Source: Legionellaceae bacterium (lineage in GTDB: Bacteria; Pseudomonadota; Gammaproteobacteria; Legionellales; Legionellaceae). From it: 50,388 nucleotides of DNA. The stretch spans positions 1 to 50,388 of the forward strand of contig CANJHO010000006.1 of assembly GCA_947474165.1 (NCBI GenBank), read 5' to 3'. The position numbers were made by a program, and so were the translations under genes. Below, piece by piece: positions 36,829 through 45,612 of this stretch. The notes under the pieces are model-generated. The model was not told the origin of the DNA. It did not search any database and was given only the letters and a program-made list of their open reading frames with translations. Each line of letters starts with the position of its first letter. The stretch's first letter is position 1.

Positions 36829-38736
36829 ATGTTTAAAGCTGATTGGGAAAAAACAAGCGTTACATACCAACTACCAGAGGGTATGGTTGAAAAAATGGTA
36901 CGGCTTGCCTATCCCGATAAAAAGCTCATTTCGTATGAGTTGATTACTGGTGGATGTGCTAACCTCAATATTAAAATGCTGCTGGAAGATGAAAAACATC
37001 CTTTGATTTTGCGTGTTTATTTGCGCGACAAAGATGCTGCTTACCGTGAACAAAAACTGGCGGCGTTATTAAAACAAACTGTTCCGATACCGCTGACGCA
37101 TTATATCGGCGAGCTTGAAGGGTATCATTTTGCCATTACAGAGTTTATGCCTGGCATATCGCTTCGAGATCATTTGATGGGTGACGCTCTTCATGATATC
37201 AGCGCAATAATGTATCAAGTTGGCATTGTTCTTTCAAATATAACCAAGTATGAATTTGATAAAAGTGGTTTTTTTGATAAAAATCTTAGCATTACAAATG
37301 AACTAACAGATTGCTTTGCTTCAACTTTTGCAAAAGAATGTTTGCATCATCCCAATGTCATTTCGGCGCTCGATTCAGTTACCATTTCAGAAATCACTGT
37401 ATACTTTGAAAAATATAATCACTTGTTTCCCAATCATTATGAAAAACATCTGGTTCATGCAGATTTCGATCCTGCAAATATTCTTGTTGATCAAATTGAG
37501 GGCATCTGGAAAATTACCGCTATTTTAGATTGGGAATTTTCTTTTTCAAATTCAGTGTTACACGATATTGCCAACATGCTTAGGTACGCCCATAAAATGC
37601 CATCTGAATTTCAAAATGCATTACTCAATGGATTGGCCAGTGGTGGCGTTACCTTACCTAAAAATTGGCACATCACCATACAACTATTGAATCTATTAGC
37701 GTTGCTTGATTGTCTTAAAAGATCAGATCCTAAAAATCGCCCCAATCAATGTGCTGATATCCTTGAATTAATTGAACATATTTTATCAGAGTTAAATTTC
37801 ATGCAAAAAACAGATCGTATTGAAGTCGTACCCTATGATCCTAATTGGCCAAATATTTTTGCAGCAGAGGCCGCCAAAATTAAAAAAGCACTGGGTAATA
37901 ACTGCATTGTTATTCACCATATTGGTTCGACATCGGTGCCAGGATTGGCGGCAAAACCGATTATAGATATAGTACCGGTCGTTCGAGATATTCTAGCTTT
38001 AGACCAAAACGTAAGAGTGATGGAAGCTCTTGGTTATGAGGCAAAAGGCGAATATGGAATGCCTTTTCGCAGATATTTTCAAAAAAAGGGATTCAATGTC
38101 CACATATTTGAACAAACCAGCGCTGAGATCGATGGGCACTTACTATTTCGCAATTGGATGCGAGAGCATACAGATGACAGGGAGCATTATGCAAAGCTAA
38201 AACAAGATCTAGCCTTGCTTTATCCACATGATATTTACCAGTATGTTTTTGGTAAAGATGCATTTGTAAAGAATATTCATTCTAAAACAGGATTTAATGG
38301 CTTACGAGTTGTAAAGGCACTCACACCACGAGAATGGGCTGCTGCTAAGCATTTTCGCGATACCTATTTCTTTGGTCCGTATGGTATAGATGATCCATAC
38401 ACATGGACGTTTGATCACCGTGAGCATGCTCATCTCATTTTATATCAAGGCACAGAAATTATTGGTTACGCCCATATTCAATTTTGGTCTGATAAGAGAG
38501 CCGCGATACGGATTATCGCCGTTGATGAAGGTAAGCGTAGCCAGAATGCTGGAAGTACGTTTTTGGTCTTAATTGAAAAATGGTTGAAAAGTTTAGGTGT
38601 TAAAATTATGCATGCTGAATCTAGGCAAAGCAGTTTAAGATTTTATCTCAAAAATGGTTACGTAGACATGCCATTTGATGATTCTGAAGGCCATGAATCT
38701 GATCCAAACGATGTTCCTGTAGGTAAAGTGTTATGA
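36829..38736 (+). CDS. APH-GrpB-GNAT three-domain fusion enzyme
   Basis: 635 residues. Domain 1 (about 1-320) is an aminoglycoside/choline phosphotransferase-type kinase with HADFDPAN (210-217) and the metal Asp234 in ILDWEF. Domain 2 (about 328-485) is GrpB/UPF0157, a nucleotidyltransferase-fold family: VVPYDPNWP, HHIGSTSVPGLAAKPIIDI, and HIFE. Domain 3 (about 496-635) is a GNAT acetyltransferase with IIAVDEGKRSQNAGSTFL as acetyl-CoA loop and SSLRFYLKNGYVD. Separately, such domains modify small molecules such as drugs, nucleotides or CoA precursors. The fusion could act in sequence on one substrate. RBS AAGG. It overlaps the next gene (ATGA). Confidence 0.88.
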   Translation: MFKADWEKTSVTYQLPEGMVEKMVRLAYPDKKLISYELITGGCANLNIKMLLEDEKHPLILRVYLRDKDAAYREQKLAALLKQTVPIPLTHYIGELEGYHFAITEFMPGISLRDHLMGDALHDISAIMYQVGIVLSNITKYEFDKSGFFDKNLSITNELTDCFASTFAKECLHHPNVISALDSVTISEITVYFEKYNHLFPNHYEKHLVHADFDPANILVDQIEGIWKITAILDWEFSFSNSVLHDIANMLRYAHKMPSEFQNALLNGLASGGVTLPKNWHITIQLLNLLALLDCLKRSDPKNRPNQCADILELIEHILSELNFMQKTDRIEVVPYDPNWPNIFAAEAAKIKKALGNNCIVIHHIGSTSVPGLAAKPIIDIVPVVRDILALDQNVRVMEALGYEAKGEYGMPFRRYFQKKGFNVHIFEQTSAEIDGHLLFRNWMREHTDDREHYAKLKQDLALLYPHDIYQYVFGKDAFVKNIHSKTGFNGLRVVKALTPREWAAAKHFRDTYFFGPYGIDDPYTWTFDHREHAHLILYQGTEIIGYAHIQFWSDKRAAIRIIAVDEGKRSQNAGSTFLVLIEKWLKSLGVKIMHAESRQSSLRFYLKNGYVDMPFDDSEGHESDPNDVPVGKVL

Positions 38737-39241
38737 ACAATAAAATTCAAGTGCGGCGTTATCAAGATGGTGATGCAAAATTTTTAAGCCAAATTTATTA
38801 CAACACCATACATACTGTGAATGCTATGCTAAAGATTACACTAAAGAACAGCTTGATGCTTGGGCTCCATGGTCTTCAGTATAAGACTATAGTGGGTGGC
38901 AAGAAAAATTAGAAAAAATTAAACCGTTTGTTGCGCTAATAGACGATAAAATAGTGGGCTTTGCAGAATTTGAGCCAAATGGCCATATCGATTGCTTTTA
39001 TGTCCATCACGAGTTTCAAGGCTCTGGTATTGGCAGTGCACTCATCCATGAGATTGAGAAAGAAGCAGTATATAAATCAATTTCTCGAGTCTATGCGGAA
39101 GTCAGCATTACAGCAAGACCATTTTTTGAAGCAAAAGAATTTCAAGTTACAAAACAACAAACGGTGCAAATTCGTGGTGTAGAACTCATCAATTGTATAC
39201 CCCCAAAACCCCACCTAACACCTAGAAAAATTACACATTAA
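38733..39241 (+). pseudogene. GNAT acetyltransferase, broken
   Basis: Starts by ATGA overlap with the triple fusion. A tandem duplication of ATGCT (38821-38830) shifts the frame. In the restored frame the protein reads AKDYTKEQLDAWAPWSSV, then a TAA stop (about 38881), then DYSGWQEKLEKIKPFVALI and an intact GNAT core (VHHEFQGSGIGSALIHEIE, about 39000-39240). So there are two lesions. The last half might still be translated from an internal start but lacks the N-terminal substrate part. Confidence 0.8.
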
Positions 39242-39421
39242 ACTCACTCCATTAACTAATCCAAGGGGATTTTGATGAGAGAAGAGAACAGCGATAGTGG
39301 TGCTTCAAAAAAAATATTTAGTAACCAAGAGAAACGGTCCTATTGTATCGCCTGGGAAAAATCAGGGTAAGTAAGGAGCTGGCCCTTTCAAAGCCGCTTC
39401 AAATTCAATAAATCGCAATGA

Positions 39422-39471
39422 TTTCCAATTTCCAATTTCCAATTTCCAAATTGGAAATTGGAAATTGGAAA
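39422..39471. promoter_or_regulatory. Inverted array of TTTCCAA units before the winged-helix gene
   Basis: Four TTTCCAA units in tandem (39422-39449), one A, then three TTGGAAA units (39451-39471), a perfect dyad of 21-bp arms. A TATAAT lies at 39482-39487, and TTGGAA at 39458-39463 could be its -35 (18-bp spacer), so the array overlaps the promoter. It is a likely autoregulatory operator. Confidence 0.6.
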
Positions 39472-39512
39472 CTAGATGGGCTATAATCTTAAAAAATAGA
39501 TTGGGGTATCCC

Positions 39513-40037
39513 ATGCTCAAAGGGCAAGACATAGCTATCTTGATCAAGCTACTACTAAAACAGAAGGCTAAGGAAAAAATTGAATTTAAAAACATCGCGT
39601 ATGAACTTTATATTAGTCAATCTGAAGTAACTAAGAGTATTAAGAGGCTTGAAAAATCAAAACTGATATCGCGTTACTCGGATGATAGTGTTGAATTACA
39701 TAAACATGAGCTGATGGAGTTGTTCCTCCATGGTGTGAAGTATCTTTTTCCAGCAGACGTTAATATAGCAACTCGCGGTATGGCAACGGCACACAGCTCT
39801 CCCATTCTAAAAAAAATAATCTTGAGCGAAGAGATCTATGTCTGGCCTTATATTAATGGCAATATCAAGGGGCTGGCATTAACCCCAATATACAGAACCT
39901 TAGCAAACGCTTTGGATAGAACTCCTGATGAAAACTTTTATGCAATCATTAGTGCGCTTGATCTGATCAGATTGGGGGGGAAGCGTGAAAATAAAATTGC
40001 AAAAGAAATATTGGAAAATTATATATGGAATCAGTAA
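39513..40037 (+). CDS. Winged-helix regulator, AbiEi-like partner of a nucleotidyltransferase
   Basis: 174 residues from the ATG at 39513 (GGGG upstream). The N-terminal half is a MarR-like winged helix: LIKLLLKQKAKEKIEFKNIA, YELYISQSEVTKSIKRLEKSKLISRY. The C-terminal half has VKYLFPADVNIATRGMATAHS and VWPYINGNIKGLALTPIY, which I recall from a family that accompanies DUF6036/AbiEii-type nucleotidyltransferases. The partner start (40025) overlaps its stop. It probably represses its own promoter through the TTTCCAA array. The truncated copy at 32213 is its paralogue. Confidence 0.7.
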   Translation: MLKGQDIAILIKLLLKQKAKEKIEFKNIAYELYISQSEVTKSIKRLEKSKLISRYSDDSVELHKHELMELFLHGVKYLFPADVNIATRGMATAHSSPILKKIILSEEIYVWPYINGNIKGLALTPIYRTLANALDRTPDENFYAIISALDLIRLGGKRENKIAKEILENYIWNQ

Positions 40038-40056
40038 GAATCAAGCAAAACAATGA
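40025..40056 (+). pseudogene. 5' fragment of the interrupted nucleotidyltransferase gene
   Basis: ATG at 40025-40027, overlapping the upstream stop, encodes MESVRIKQNNE up to the transposon insertion. It continues exactly in frame at 45613 (AATGA duplicated), giving MESVRIKQNNEALYHAASLL. Confidence 0.75.
40052..40056. repeat. Left target-site duplication AATGA
   Basis: Identical to 45613-45617. Five bp is the usual target duplication of Tn3-family elements. Confidence 0.85.
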
Positions 40057-40093
40057 GGGGTTCTTTGCGGGAAGGTACGAAATTTCCCAGCAC
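40057..40093 (+). repeat. Terminal inverted repeat, tnpA side
   Basis: 37 bp, GGGGTTCTTTGCGGGAAGGT at the outer end. Pairs with 45576-45612. Confidence 0.88.
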
Positions 40094-40115
40094 ACCCCTA
40101 CAACCCCTTGCTAGT

Positions 40116-43100
40116 CTAGGCTGCAGCCAATAAATTGATTTTTTTATTGGTTACCAACTTTCCTATAACTTCATGTAAATTAAGGCATTCCTTCTTGCTG
40201 TAGAATTCATATATTCCGATCAAATTAATGTGCTGCCATGCCACCGGAGATAATCGAATAACTTTCAACCACTCATCTTCCATTTTATTCAGTTTATAGT
40301 GTTCATAGAGCCCTGATAGCAGTGAGGCATTGTAGAAAATCATACAGTTAGCCAATAAGCGTGCGCATTCGTTGTTGATCGTGAGTTCAATCTCAGTTTT
40401 ACCAGCCAATTTTCTACTACTGATTTTTGCAATGGCCGATCTTAGCTGGTGGTACGACTCACCGCGGTTCAAGGAACGATGCACGGTCTTGCGCATCCCC
40501 TCGTCATCAATATAGTCAAGCATATACAAGCTCATGATGATTTTATCGAGCTCAATCAACGCTCGCAGAGTATCATTCGATTGGTAGGATGATAATTTTT
40601 TTACAATAGCGCTTTGGCTGCTCTTTTTAAGACCCAGAGTTGCCATTATTCTTAAAATATTATCCCACTCTTTAATAATTAACTTGATATTGACTTGCTT
40701 GCTCGGCTTTATCAAAAATTTGTCATAAAGTTTAGGATCATCAAAACTGACAAGGTTCGCTTGTGCTTTTTTATCCAACTGAGTAAATCGTGGCATGAAG
40801 CGGTAACCAAAAAGATACAATATGATGAAGTTCACTCGATTTATGCTATGCATATCCCCTGATATGGCAGCTATTTCAATATCACTTGTATTGCTGTTTA
40901 ACATATCAAACAGATAATGGCTTTCATGTTCATTTGCACCAATGATTTTTGTGCACAGGGGTAACCAGTTCGCACATAAGGTGTAAGCCGATACGCCCTG
41001 ACCAAACCCGAAATATTTTGTTGAAAATCTTGCCATGATTGAATTGAATTTTGTTTCCAATTTCTGACCATCAATGCTGGCATGAATACCATAGTCAGCG
41101 AGAGTATATTTTTCAAATATGGGCAGTTTCTTCATGTGATTCATCACCACGTCACTTGCTTGTGTTAAAGTCATATGTCGAATAAAATCAGCATAGGTTG
41201 ACTTTAGATCATGCTCTTTAACATCGCTGATATCTTTCATTTTATCAATATCAATACCGGTTGCTTTCGCTACAAGGCAGGCCGAAATGACTGCCTCATC
41301 TGCCTGCTTTTTACTGTTCGTCGGTATTATATGAGTGAATTTTTTCATCAATCCAGTATGCGTATTAGCAAATTGCAGAATTTCACCAACACTGGTTAAG
41401 GGTATATGCTCATAAAAAGGATTGTTGACACCGTCGTCTGATTTTTTGTAAGGCAAATGCCAGCGAACGACTTCGCCTTGTTTGTTCTGCTTAAGTTTTA
41501 TTTTGTTATTTTCTCCTGATGAGATCTTAGCATTTACTTCTTTGTAGCGTGGGGATAATAGGCTTGCAAGATCTTTAAGGATGTCATTTATATCTGTTGC
41601 AAGCAGCTTGTTTTCCAAGCGCTTAATGATTGAATTTTTGTTTTTATCCCAGTCTTGCTTGGGATGCAGTTCATCGTTTAGCGATCGATAAGACAGACTA
41701 TTATATATGGTGACCGAGCCGGTTTTTATACCATCTTCGATGTGAAGGTAAAGCATGAACTCATACCTGTCAGCATTAATGCTTTTAATTTTTTTGTTGT
41801 TTTTCTCGTTCTTGGTTTTTTTAATCACATGGCGTCGAAATGCCTTGGGTATAAAATCGATTGGAACGTCCTTGAATTGATAAGTTCCAAATGCTTTATT
41901 ACTGGCATAGTGGTCTTTCATGAAGGTGATTGCCGTCTGTAACGCCTTGTTTTTGCTTTGGAAATCCAATACATTGAATGCCGCGCGAGTATTCCGCTTG
42001 ATTGCCGCCGCATTTTCGCCATAGTATTGCCACCGATAAAACTCAGGCGTAAAGTTTGGCTTTATAATTTTTTGGATGAACTGTTGGAATTTTTCCTGCG
42101 GAACAATTTCATAGGATTTTTTCCGTATTTCGTTGTCAGCCACCTTTTTATTATTTACCAACGATAAAATAGCGGCGGCAGCATTTCGATGATCCTTGTC
42201 TTCGTCCTTAACTTTACAAATGGCTTCTGCCTGGTAAGTTTCAGCTTCGCCTTTGTAGTAATTCACTTTGTGAGCAAAACCATTAATAACGTGATCACTG
42301 ATTTTCAAATAGCGATAATTGGCATAGCACATAAGGTATAGTCTGGATAAATTCTTTTTTTTCATAGCACGCAGGCCGTAAACGGTGTGGTACACAGCCA
42401 GATCAGCATAGTGCATTATATTTTGTTCTGAAATATCCAGCTCTTTGATTATTTCAATGGATTGCTCGTATAGCGTTGATAAAAACTGATGTTTCTTGAT
42501 TGAGGCATTGATTTCGCCAGTAGAGAAATCTTTTTGATCTTTTTTTACGGTCGTCAATTGATAAAAGAGTTCATCCTTTTCCAGGAAATTGGCTAATGAA
42601 TCCCTGAGTGGCTTGTCTATTAACGTGTATATTTTATTGCTTAATCTGGTTTTTTCATTGTTCAGCGCATCCGAGACCATATCTTGCAATGTTGTGTACG
42701 ATGGTCTGACAATTTTGTGTTGATGGAGATACTCCAATAGCGAATCAAATACGTATTTCGGCGCAGCATGCTGCTTAATCAATTCCTTAGCATAACGAGC
42801 CGCTTTAGCTTTGTTTTGAACCGAATAAATCGACATGTTATATTTTTTTAAAATGGCATTGCGATTATCATAGTGGTACCGCTTGCTCACCTGTTTTTTT
42901 GGGAATTTTTCTGTTGGAAAAAATGTTTTGATAACATACCAAGTGTCCTGCCTAATTCCTTGGAACGTAAACGCATGAAAAAATTGCGTGATTCTAAAAA
43001 AACCAACCTGTAGAACATAGTCGATCTTTTTTGGAATGTCGTTAAAAGAATCAAGGTATGCTTTGTCCTGCTCATCCAACTCAAACACAAAAGGTCTATC

Positions 43101-43172
43101 ATTATCGTCAAGTGAAGGTAATTTATATAATTTATTAAAGTCATCGCTTGAAAGTATTTTTAGTCGAGCCAC
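40116..43172 (-). CDS. tnpA: Tn3-family transposase
   Basis: 1,018 residues from a GTG start with AAAGGTAG upstream. Catalytic DDE residues lie in YGIHASIDGQKLE, AAISGDMHSINRVNF and LNRGESYHQLRSAI. GANEHESHYLFDML and the downstream FGYRFMPRF are characteristic of the family. It binds the 37-bp inverted repeats and makes the cointegrate. It is full length (960-1020 is usual) with no visible lesion. The stop lies 22 bp inside the IR. Confidence 0.95.
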   Translation of the reverse strand: MARLKILSSDDFNKLYKLPSLDDNDRPFVFELDEQDKAYLDSFNDIPKKIDYVLQVGFFRITQFFHAFTFQGIRQDTWYVIKTFFPTEKFPKKQVSKRYHYDNRNAILKKYNMSIYSVQNKAKAARYAKELIKQHAAPKYVFDSLLEYLHQHKIVRPSYTTLQDMVSDALNNEKTRLSNKIYTLIDKPLRDSLANFLEKDELFYQLTTVKKDQKDFSTGEINASIKKHQFLSTLYEQSIEIIKELDISEQNIMHYADLAVYHTVYGLRAMKKKNLSRLYLMCYANYRYLKISDHVINGFAHKVNYYKGEAETYQAEAICKVKDEDKDHRNAAAAILSLVNNKKVADNEIRKKSYEIVPQEKFQQFIQKIIKPNFTPEFYRWQYYGENAAAIKRNTRAAFNVLDFQSKNKALQTAITFMKDHYASNKAFGTYQFKDVPIDFIPKAFRRHVIKKTKNEKNNKKIKSINADRYEFMLYLHIEDGIKTGSVTIYNSLSYRSLNDELHPKQDWDKNKNSIIKRLENKLLATDINDILKDLASLLSPRYKEVNAKISSGENNKIKLKQNKQGEVVRWHLPYKKSDDGVNNPFYEHIPLTSVGEILQFANTHTGLMKKFTHIIPTNSKKQADEAVISACLVAKATGIDIDKMKDISDVKEHDLKSTYADFIRHMTLTQASDVVMNHMKKLPIFEKYTLADYGIHASIDGQKLETKFNSIMARFSTKYFGFGQGVSAYTLCANWLPLCTKIIGANEHESHYLFDMLNSNTSDIEIAAISGDMHSINRVNFIILYLFGYRFMPRFTQLDKKAQANLVSFDDPKLYDKFLIKPSKQVNIKLIIKEWDNILRIMATLGLKKSSQSAIVKKLSSYQSNDTLRALIELDKIIMSLYMLDYIDDEGMRKTVHRSLNRGESYHQLRSAIAKISSRKLAGKTEIELTINNECARLLANCMIFYNASLLSGLYEHYKLNKMEDEWLKVIRLSPVAWQHINLIGIYEFYSKKECLNLHEVIGKLVTNKKINLLAAA

Positions 43173-43315
43173 GAGCTACCTTTTGTAGGGCACAAAACGG
43201 ACATTATTGTACATCAGATTTGTTGTGGTCTTACACTTTATATCTTTATATTTAACTGTATAATTCACTATGCTATTTAAGGTTAAACGTTAACGGACTA
43301 TTTTTTGAGTAATTT
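43173..43315. promoter_or_regulatory. Divergent tnpA-tnpR intergenic region (probable res site)
   Basis: 143 bp between the two divergent genes, where Tn3 elements place the resolution site and both promoters. I could not define the three subsites by eye. TGTATAAT at 43257-43264 (-10 TATAAT at 43259-43264) may be the tnpR promoter. Confidence 0.5.
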
Positions 43316-43936
43316 ATGGCCAAAACTATTGCTTATATCCGCACATCAACTGACAAGCAAGATTTGAACAACCAAAAGCTTGAGATTTTTGAATTTGCTA
43401 AAAAAAATAAACTTGAGGTCGACCATTTTATCCAAATGACCATTTCAAGTAGAAAAAACACTAAAGAACGTAGAATTGATGAAATGGTTGCCGCACTGGG
43501 TGATGCAGACACACTTATTGTTACTGAACTAAGCCGTTTAGGTAGAAGCACTGCTGAGGTCATTGGTTTGGTGAATGAGTTAATTAAAAAACAGGTCCGC
43601 GTGATCGCGATTAAGCAAAATTTGGACATTAAACACCACGACATGACATCAAAGGTTATGATCACGTTGTTTTCATTATTTTCTGAACTTGAACGAGACT
43701 TGATTAGCCTACGAACCAAAGAGGCGCTGGCCAATAAAAGAGCACAAGGTATTCAGTTAGGAAAACCTAAAGGGACTGTGCAGAAAAGTAAATTTGATAA
43801 GGACGTTGTGAAAATTAAAGAATTATTAGCCCTGGGGTTATCCGTTAGAAAAATTGCAATTTTTTTTGGGTATAGCAATCACATTGGTCTTAATACCTAT
43901 ATAAGTAAACGTAATTTGCGCGAGCATACTTTATAG
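43316..43936 (+). CDS. tnpR: Serine resolvase of the Tn3 element
   Basis: 206 residues. The catalytic serine is Ser11 in AYIRTSTDKQDLNNQ. DTLIVTELSRLGRSTAEV contains the conserved arginines. KVMITLFSLFSELERDLISLRTKEAL is the long E-helix. The C-terminal HTH (LSVRKIAIFFGYSNHIGLNTYISKR) binds res. It resolves the transposition cointegrate and does not explain integration at ssrA. Confidence 0.95.
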   Translation: MAKTIAYIRTSTDKQDLNNQKLEIFEFAKKNKLEVDHFIQMTISSRKNTKERRIDEMVAALGDADTLIVTELSRLGRSTAEVIGLVNELIKKQVRVIAIKQNLDIKHHDMTSKVMITLFSLFSELERDLISLRTKEALANKRAQGIQLGKPKGTVQKSKFDKDVVKIKELLALGLSVRKIAIFFGYSNHIGLNTYISKRNLREHTL

Positions 43937-43999
43937 CACACCAACTGCTTGTGCTATAAAACCTAACGACCAACTATTATTTTAATTAAGAGAAAAATT

Positions 44000-45445
44000 A
44001 TGAATAACGACAATCCGAAAATTAATGCTGTTGTGGATGGCCTGCGCTATAAAACACAGATTGCAGACAGCACAAATCAGCCGATGACTTTATCGGAAAG
44101 AATGGCCTATTATAAAGTGCCTGGTGTTAGTATTGCCGTTATTAATGAGGGTCGTCTAGATTGGGCGAAAGGGTATGGTCTCGTAACCGACGCCACAGAT
44201 TCTAAAAGTATTGATACTGAGACCCTATTTCAAGCCGCATCCATTAGCAAAGCCATTAATGCTATGGGGGCTTTGTTATTAGTTCAAAATGGACAGCTTT
44301 TGTTGGATGAAGACGTTAATCTGTATCTTAAGTCTTGGAAAATACCGGAAAATAAATTCACTCAAAAAGAAAAAGTAACGCTTAGGCGTTTACTATCTCA
44401 CAGCGCGGGGATCAGTCTTCATGGTTTTCCAGGCTTCACAACTGATGCGCCTATTCCTAGTACACTAGACTTATTGGAAAGCAGAAAACCAGCCCTAGAA
44501 ACTGATCTGTTTCGAGTGATTCAAGAGCCGGGAGCCACATTTCAGTATTCTGGCGGCGGTACAACGATTGTTCAGCTTCTAATTGAAGACATTACTGGCG
44601 AAAAATATGATGTATGGATGCAACGAAATGTTTTAATGCCACTACACATGACTAGAAGCACTTTTGCTCAACCACTGACACAAGAGGCTGCACGCAATGC
44701 GGCTCAAGGCCATCAATCAGATGGCACTCTCATTAGCGGCGGCTGGCATGTTTATCCATATATGGCTGCAGCAGGTTTGTGGACTACCCCGACTGATTTA
44801 GCCTATTTTATCGTTGAACTTTTAAAAATGTTGAACCACCAACCTGGAATTTTACAATCCGTACTCATTAATGAAGCCATTACGCCGCAGATTACAATAG
44901 AGCAGTGGTATAGTGATACCATCAGCGAAGCCAGTGGGCTCGGTTTTTTCTTGGCCGGTTCGGGAGAAAATCTAAAATTTGCACATGATGGCGGAAATGC
45001 AGGCTTTATTGGTCGTTTTATTGCACTGCCAGAGCGCGGGAAAGGATTTGTGATTATGGTTAATAATGACGGTGCCTTCAGTCTAATTGATGAAATTACG
45101 CATAGCATCGCAGATGTGTATGGTATCCCCGGATTTGAACCAATTGAGCGGCCGGAAATGAAAATGACGGATATGACCCAATACAGTGATTTTGTTGGCA
45201 CGTATCAGCATCAAGATGATGAGCTCACAATAAGCATCCATGATAATAAACTCTTTCTATCGTTTTGGTATAGCCAGGAAATGCAACTACATCGGGAGCA
45301 TGATGATCTGTTTTTTATTCAAGAATCTTCCGACACTGTGAGACTAATTAAATTAGGTGATAATACTTACCAGGTAAACGTCATTAATAACGAGGAAACA
45401 GTATACAGGAAGATAATATCATCTCAGATCTATGATCCAATTTAG
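44000..45445 (+). CDS. Class C beta-lactamase-family serine hydrolase (transposon passenger)
   Basis: 481 residues. Motifs: S-x-x-K in FQAASISKAINA, Tyr motif QYSGGGTT, and HDGGNAGFIG in the KTG position. No signal peptide is seen, so it may act in the cytosol, unlike the secreted relative at 34291. The C-terminal ~90 residues (from YSDFVGTYQHQDDELTI) form an extra beta-rich lipocalin-like domain, as in larger esterases of this family. Its presence within the transposon makes it the only cargo. A resistance or detoxifying role is possible but not shown; the non-canonical third motif weakens a beta-lactamase call. Confidence 0.85.
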   Translation: MNNDNPKINAVVDGLRYKTQIADSTNQPMTLSERMAYYKVPGVSIAVINEGRLDWAKGYGLVTDATDSKSIDTETLFQAASISKAINAMGALLLVQNGQLLLDEDVNLYLKSWKIPENKFTQKEKVTLRRLLSHSAGISLHGFPGFTTDAPIPSTLDLLESRKPALETDLFRVIQEPGATFQYSGGGTTIVQLLIEDITGEKYDVWMQRNVLMPLHMTRSTFAQPLTQEAARNAAQGHQSDGTLISGGWHVYPYMAAAGLWTTPTDLAYFIVELLKMLNHQPGILQSVLINEAITPQITIEQWYSDTISEASGLGFFLAGSGENLKFAHDGGNAGFIGRFIALPERGKGFVIMVNNDGAFSLIDEITHSIADVYGIPGFEPIERPEMKMTDMTQYSDFVGTYQHQDDELTISIHDNKLFLSFWYSQEMQLHREHDDLFFIQESSDTVRLIKLGDNTYQVNVINNEETVYRKIISSQIYDPI

Positions 45446-45575
45446 GATCAACAATAATATGAAATTAATTGGAAGTGTAAACGTCATTATTTACAATAAG
45501 TTATACAAAAGTCACAGTGTTAATTAAATATCGATTTTTTGTCTTTAGCCTATATGGGCAAAGGGTTACAAGGGG

Positions 45576-45612
45576 GTACTGGGAAATTCCGTACCTTCCT
45601 GCAAAGAACCCC
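45576..45612 (-). repeat. Terminal inverted repeat, passenger side
   Basis: Reverse complement of 40057-40093 with three mismatches. Ends ...GCAAAGAACCCC followed by AATGA. Confidence 0.88.

Larger units (their letters stand above)
40057..45612. mobile_element. Complete Tn3-family unit transposon (5,556 bp)
   Basis: Bounded by 37-bp inverted repeats beginning GGGGTTCTTTGC (40057-40093 and 45576-45612; three mismatches) and flanked by AATGA duplications. Contents: tnpA (minus), tnpR (plus) and one passenger gene, a serine hydrolase. The IR resembles the Tn5393/Tn163-type ends. Everything needed for transposition and resolution appears present. Confidence 0.9.

Noticed and set aside
39275..39370. 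A 31-residue frame (MREENSDSGASKKIFSNQEK...) ending CIAWEKSG, like the start of an IS66 accessory protein
   Set aside because: Too short and the likeness is only a W-x-x-SG pattern; could be a remnant but I cannot support it.
39422..39471. CRISPR array from the repeated heptamers, and likewise from the 10-bp AGAC units
   Set aside because: Units are 7-10 bp with no spacers and no cas genes are nearby.
43316..43936. The serine recombinase as integrase of the ssrA modules
   Set aside because: It lies within the Tn3 inverted repeats next to tnpA and has the size and helices of a resolvase. Insertion at tmRNA/tRNA 3' ends is typical of tyrosine integrases.
45517..45612. GTG-started N-terminal extension of the nucleotidyltransferase inside the transposon
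   Set aside because: It reads through the terminal inverted repeat and has no ribosome site; the native start is at 40025. Kept only as a possible rescue start.
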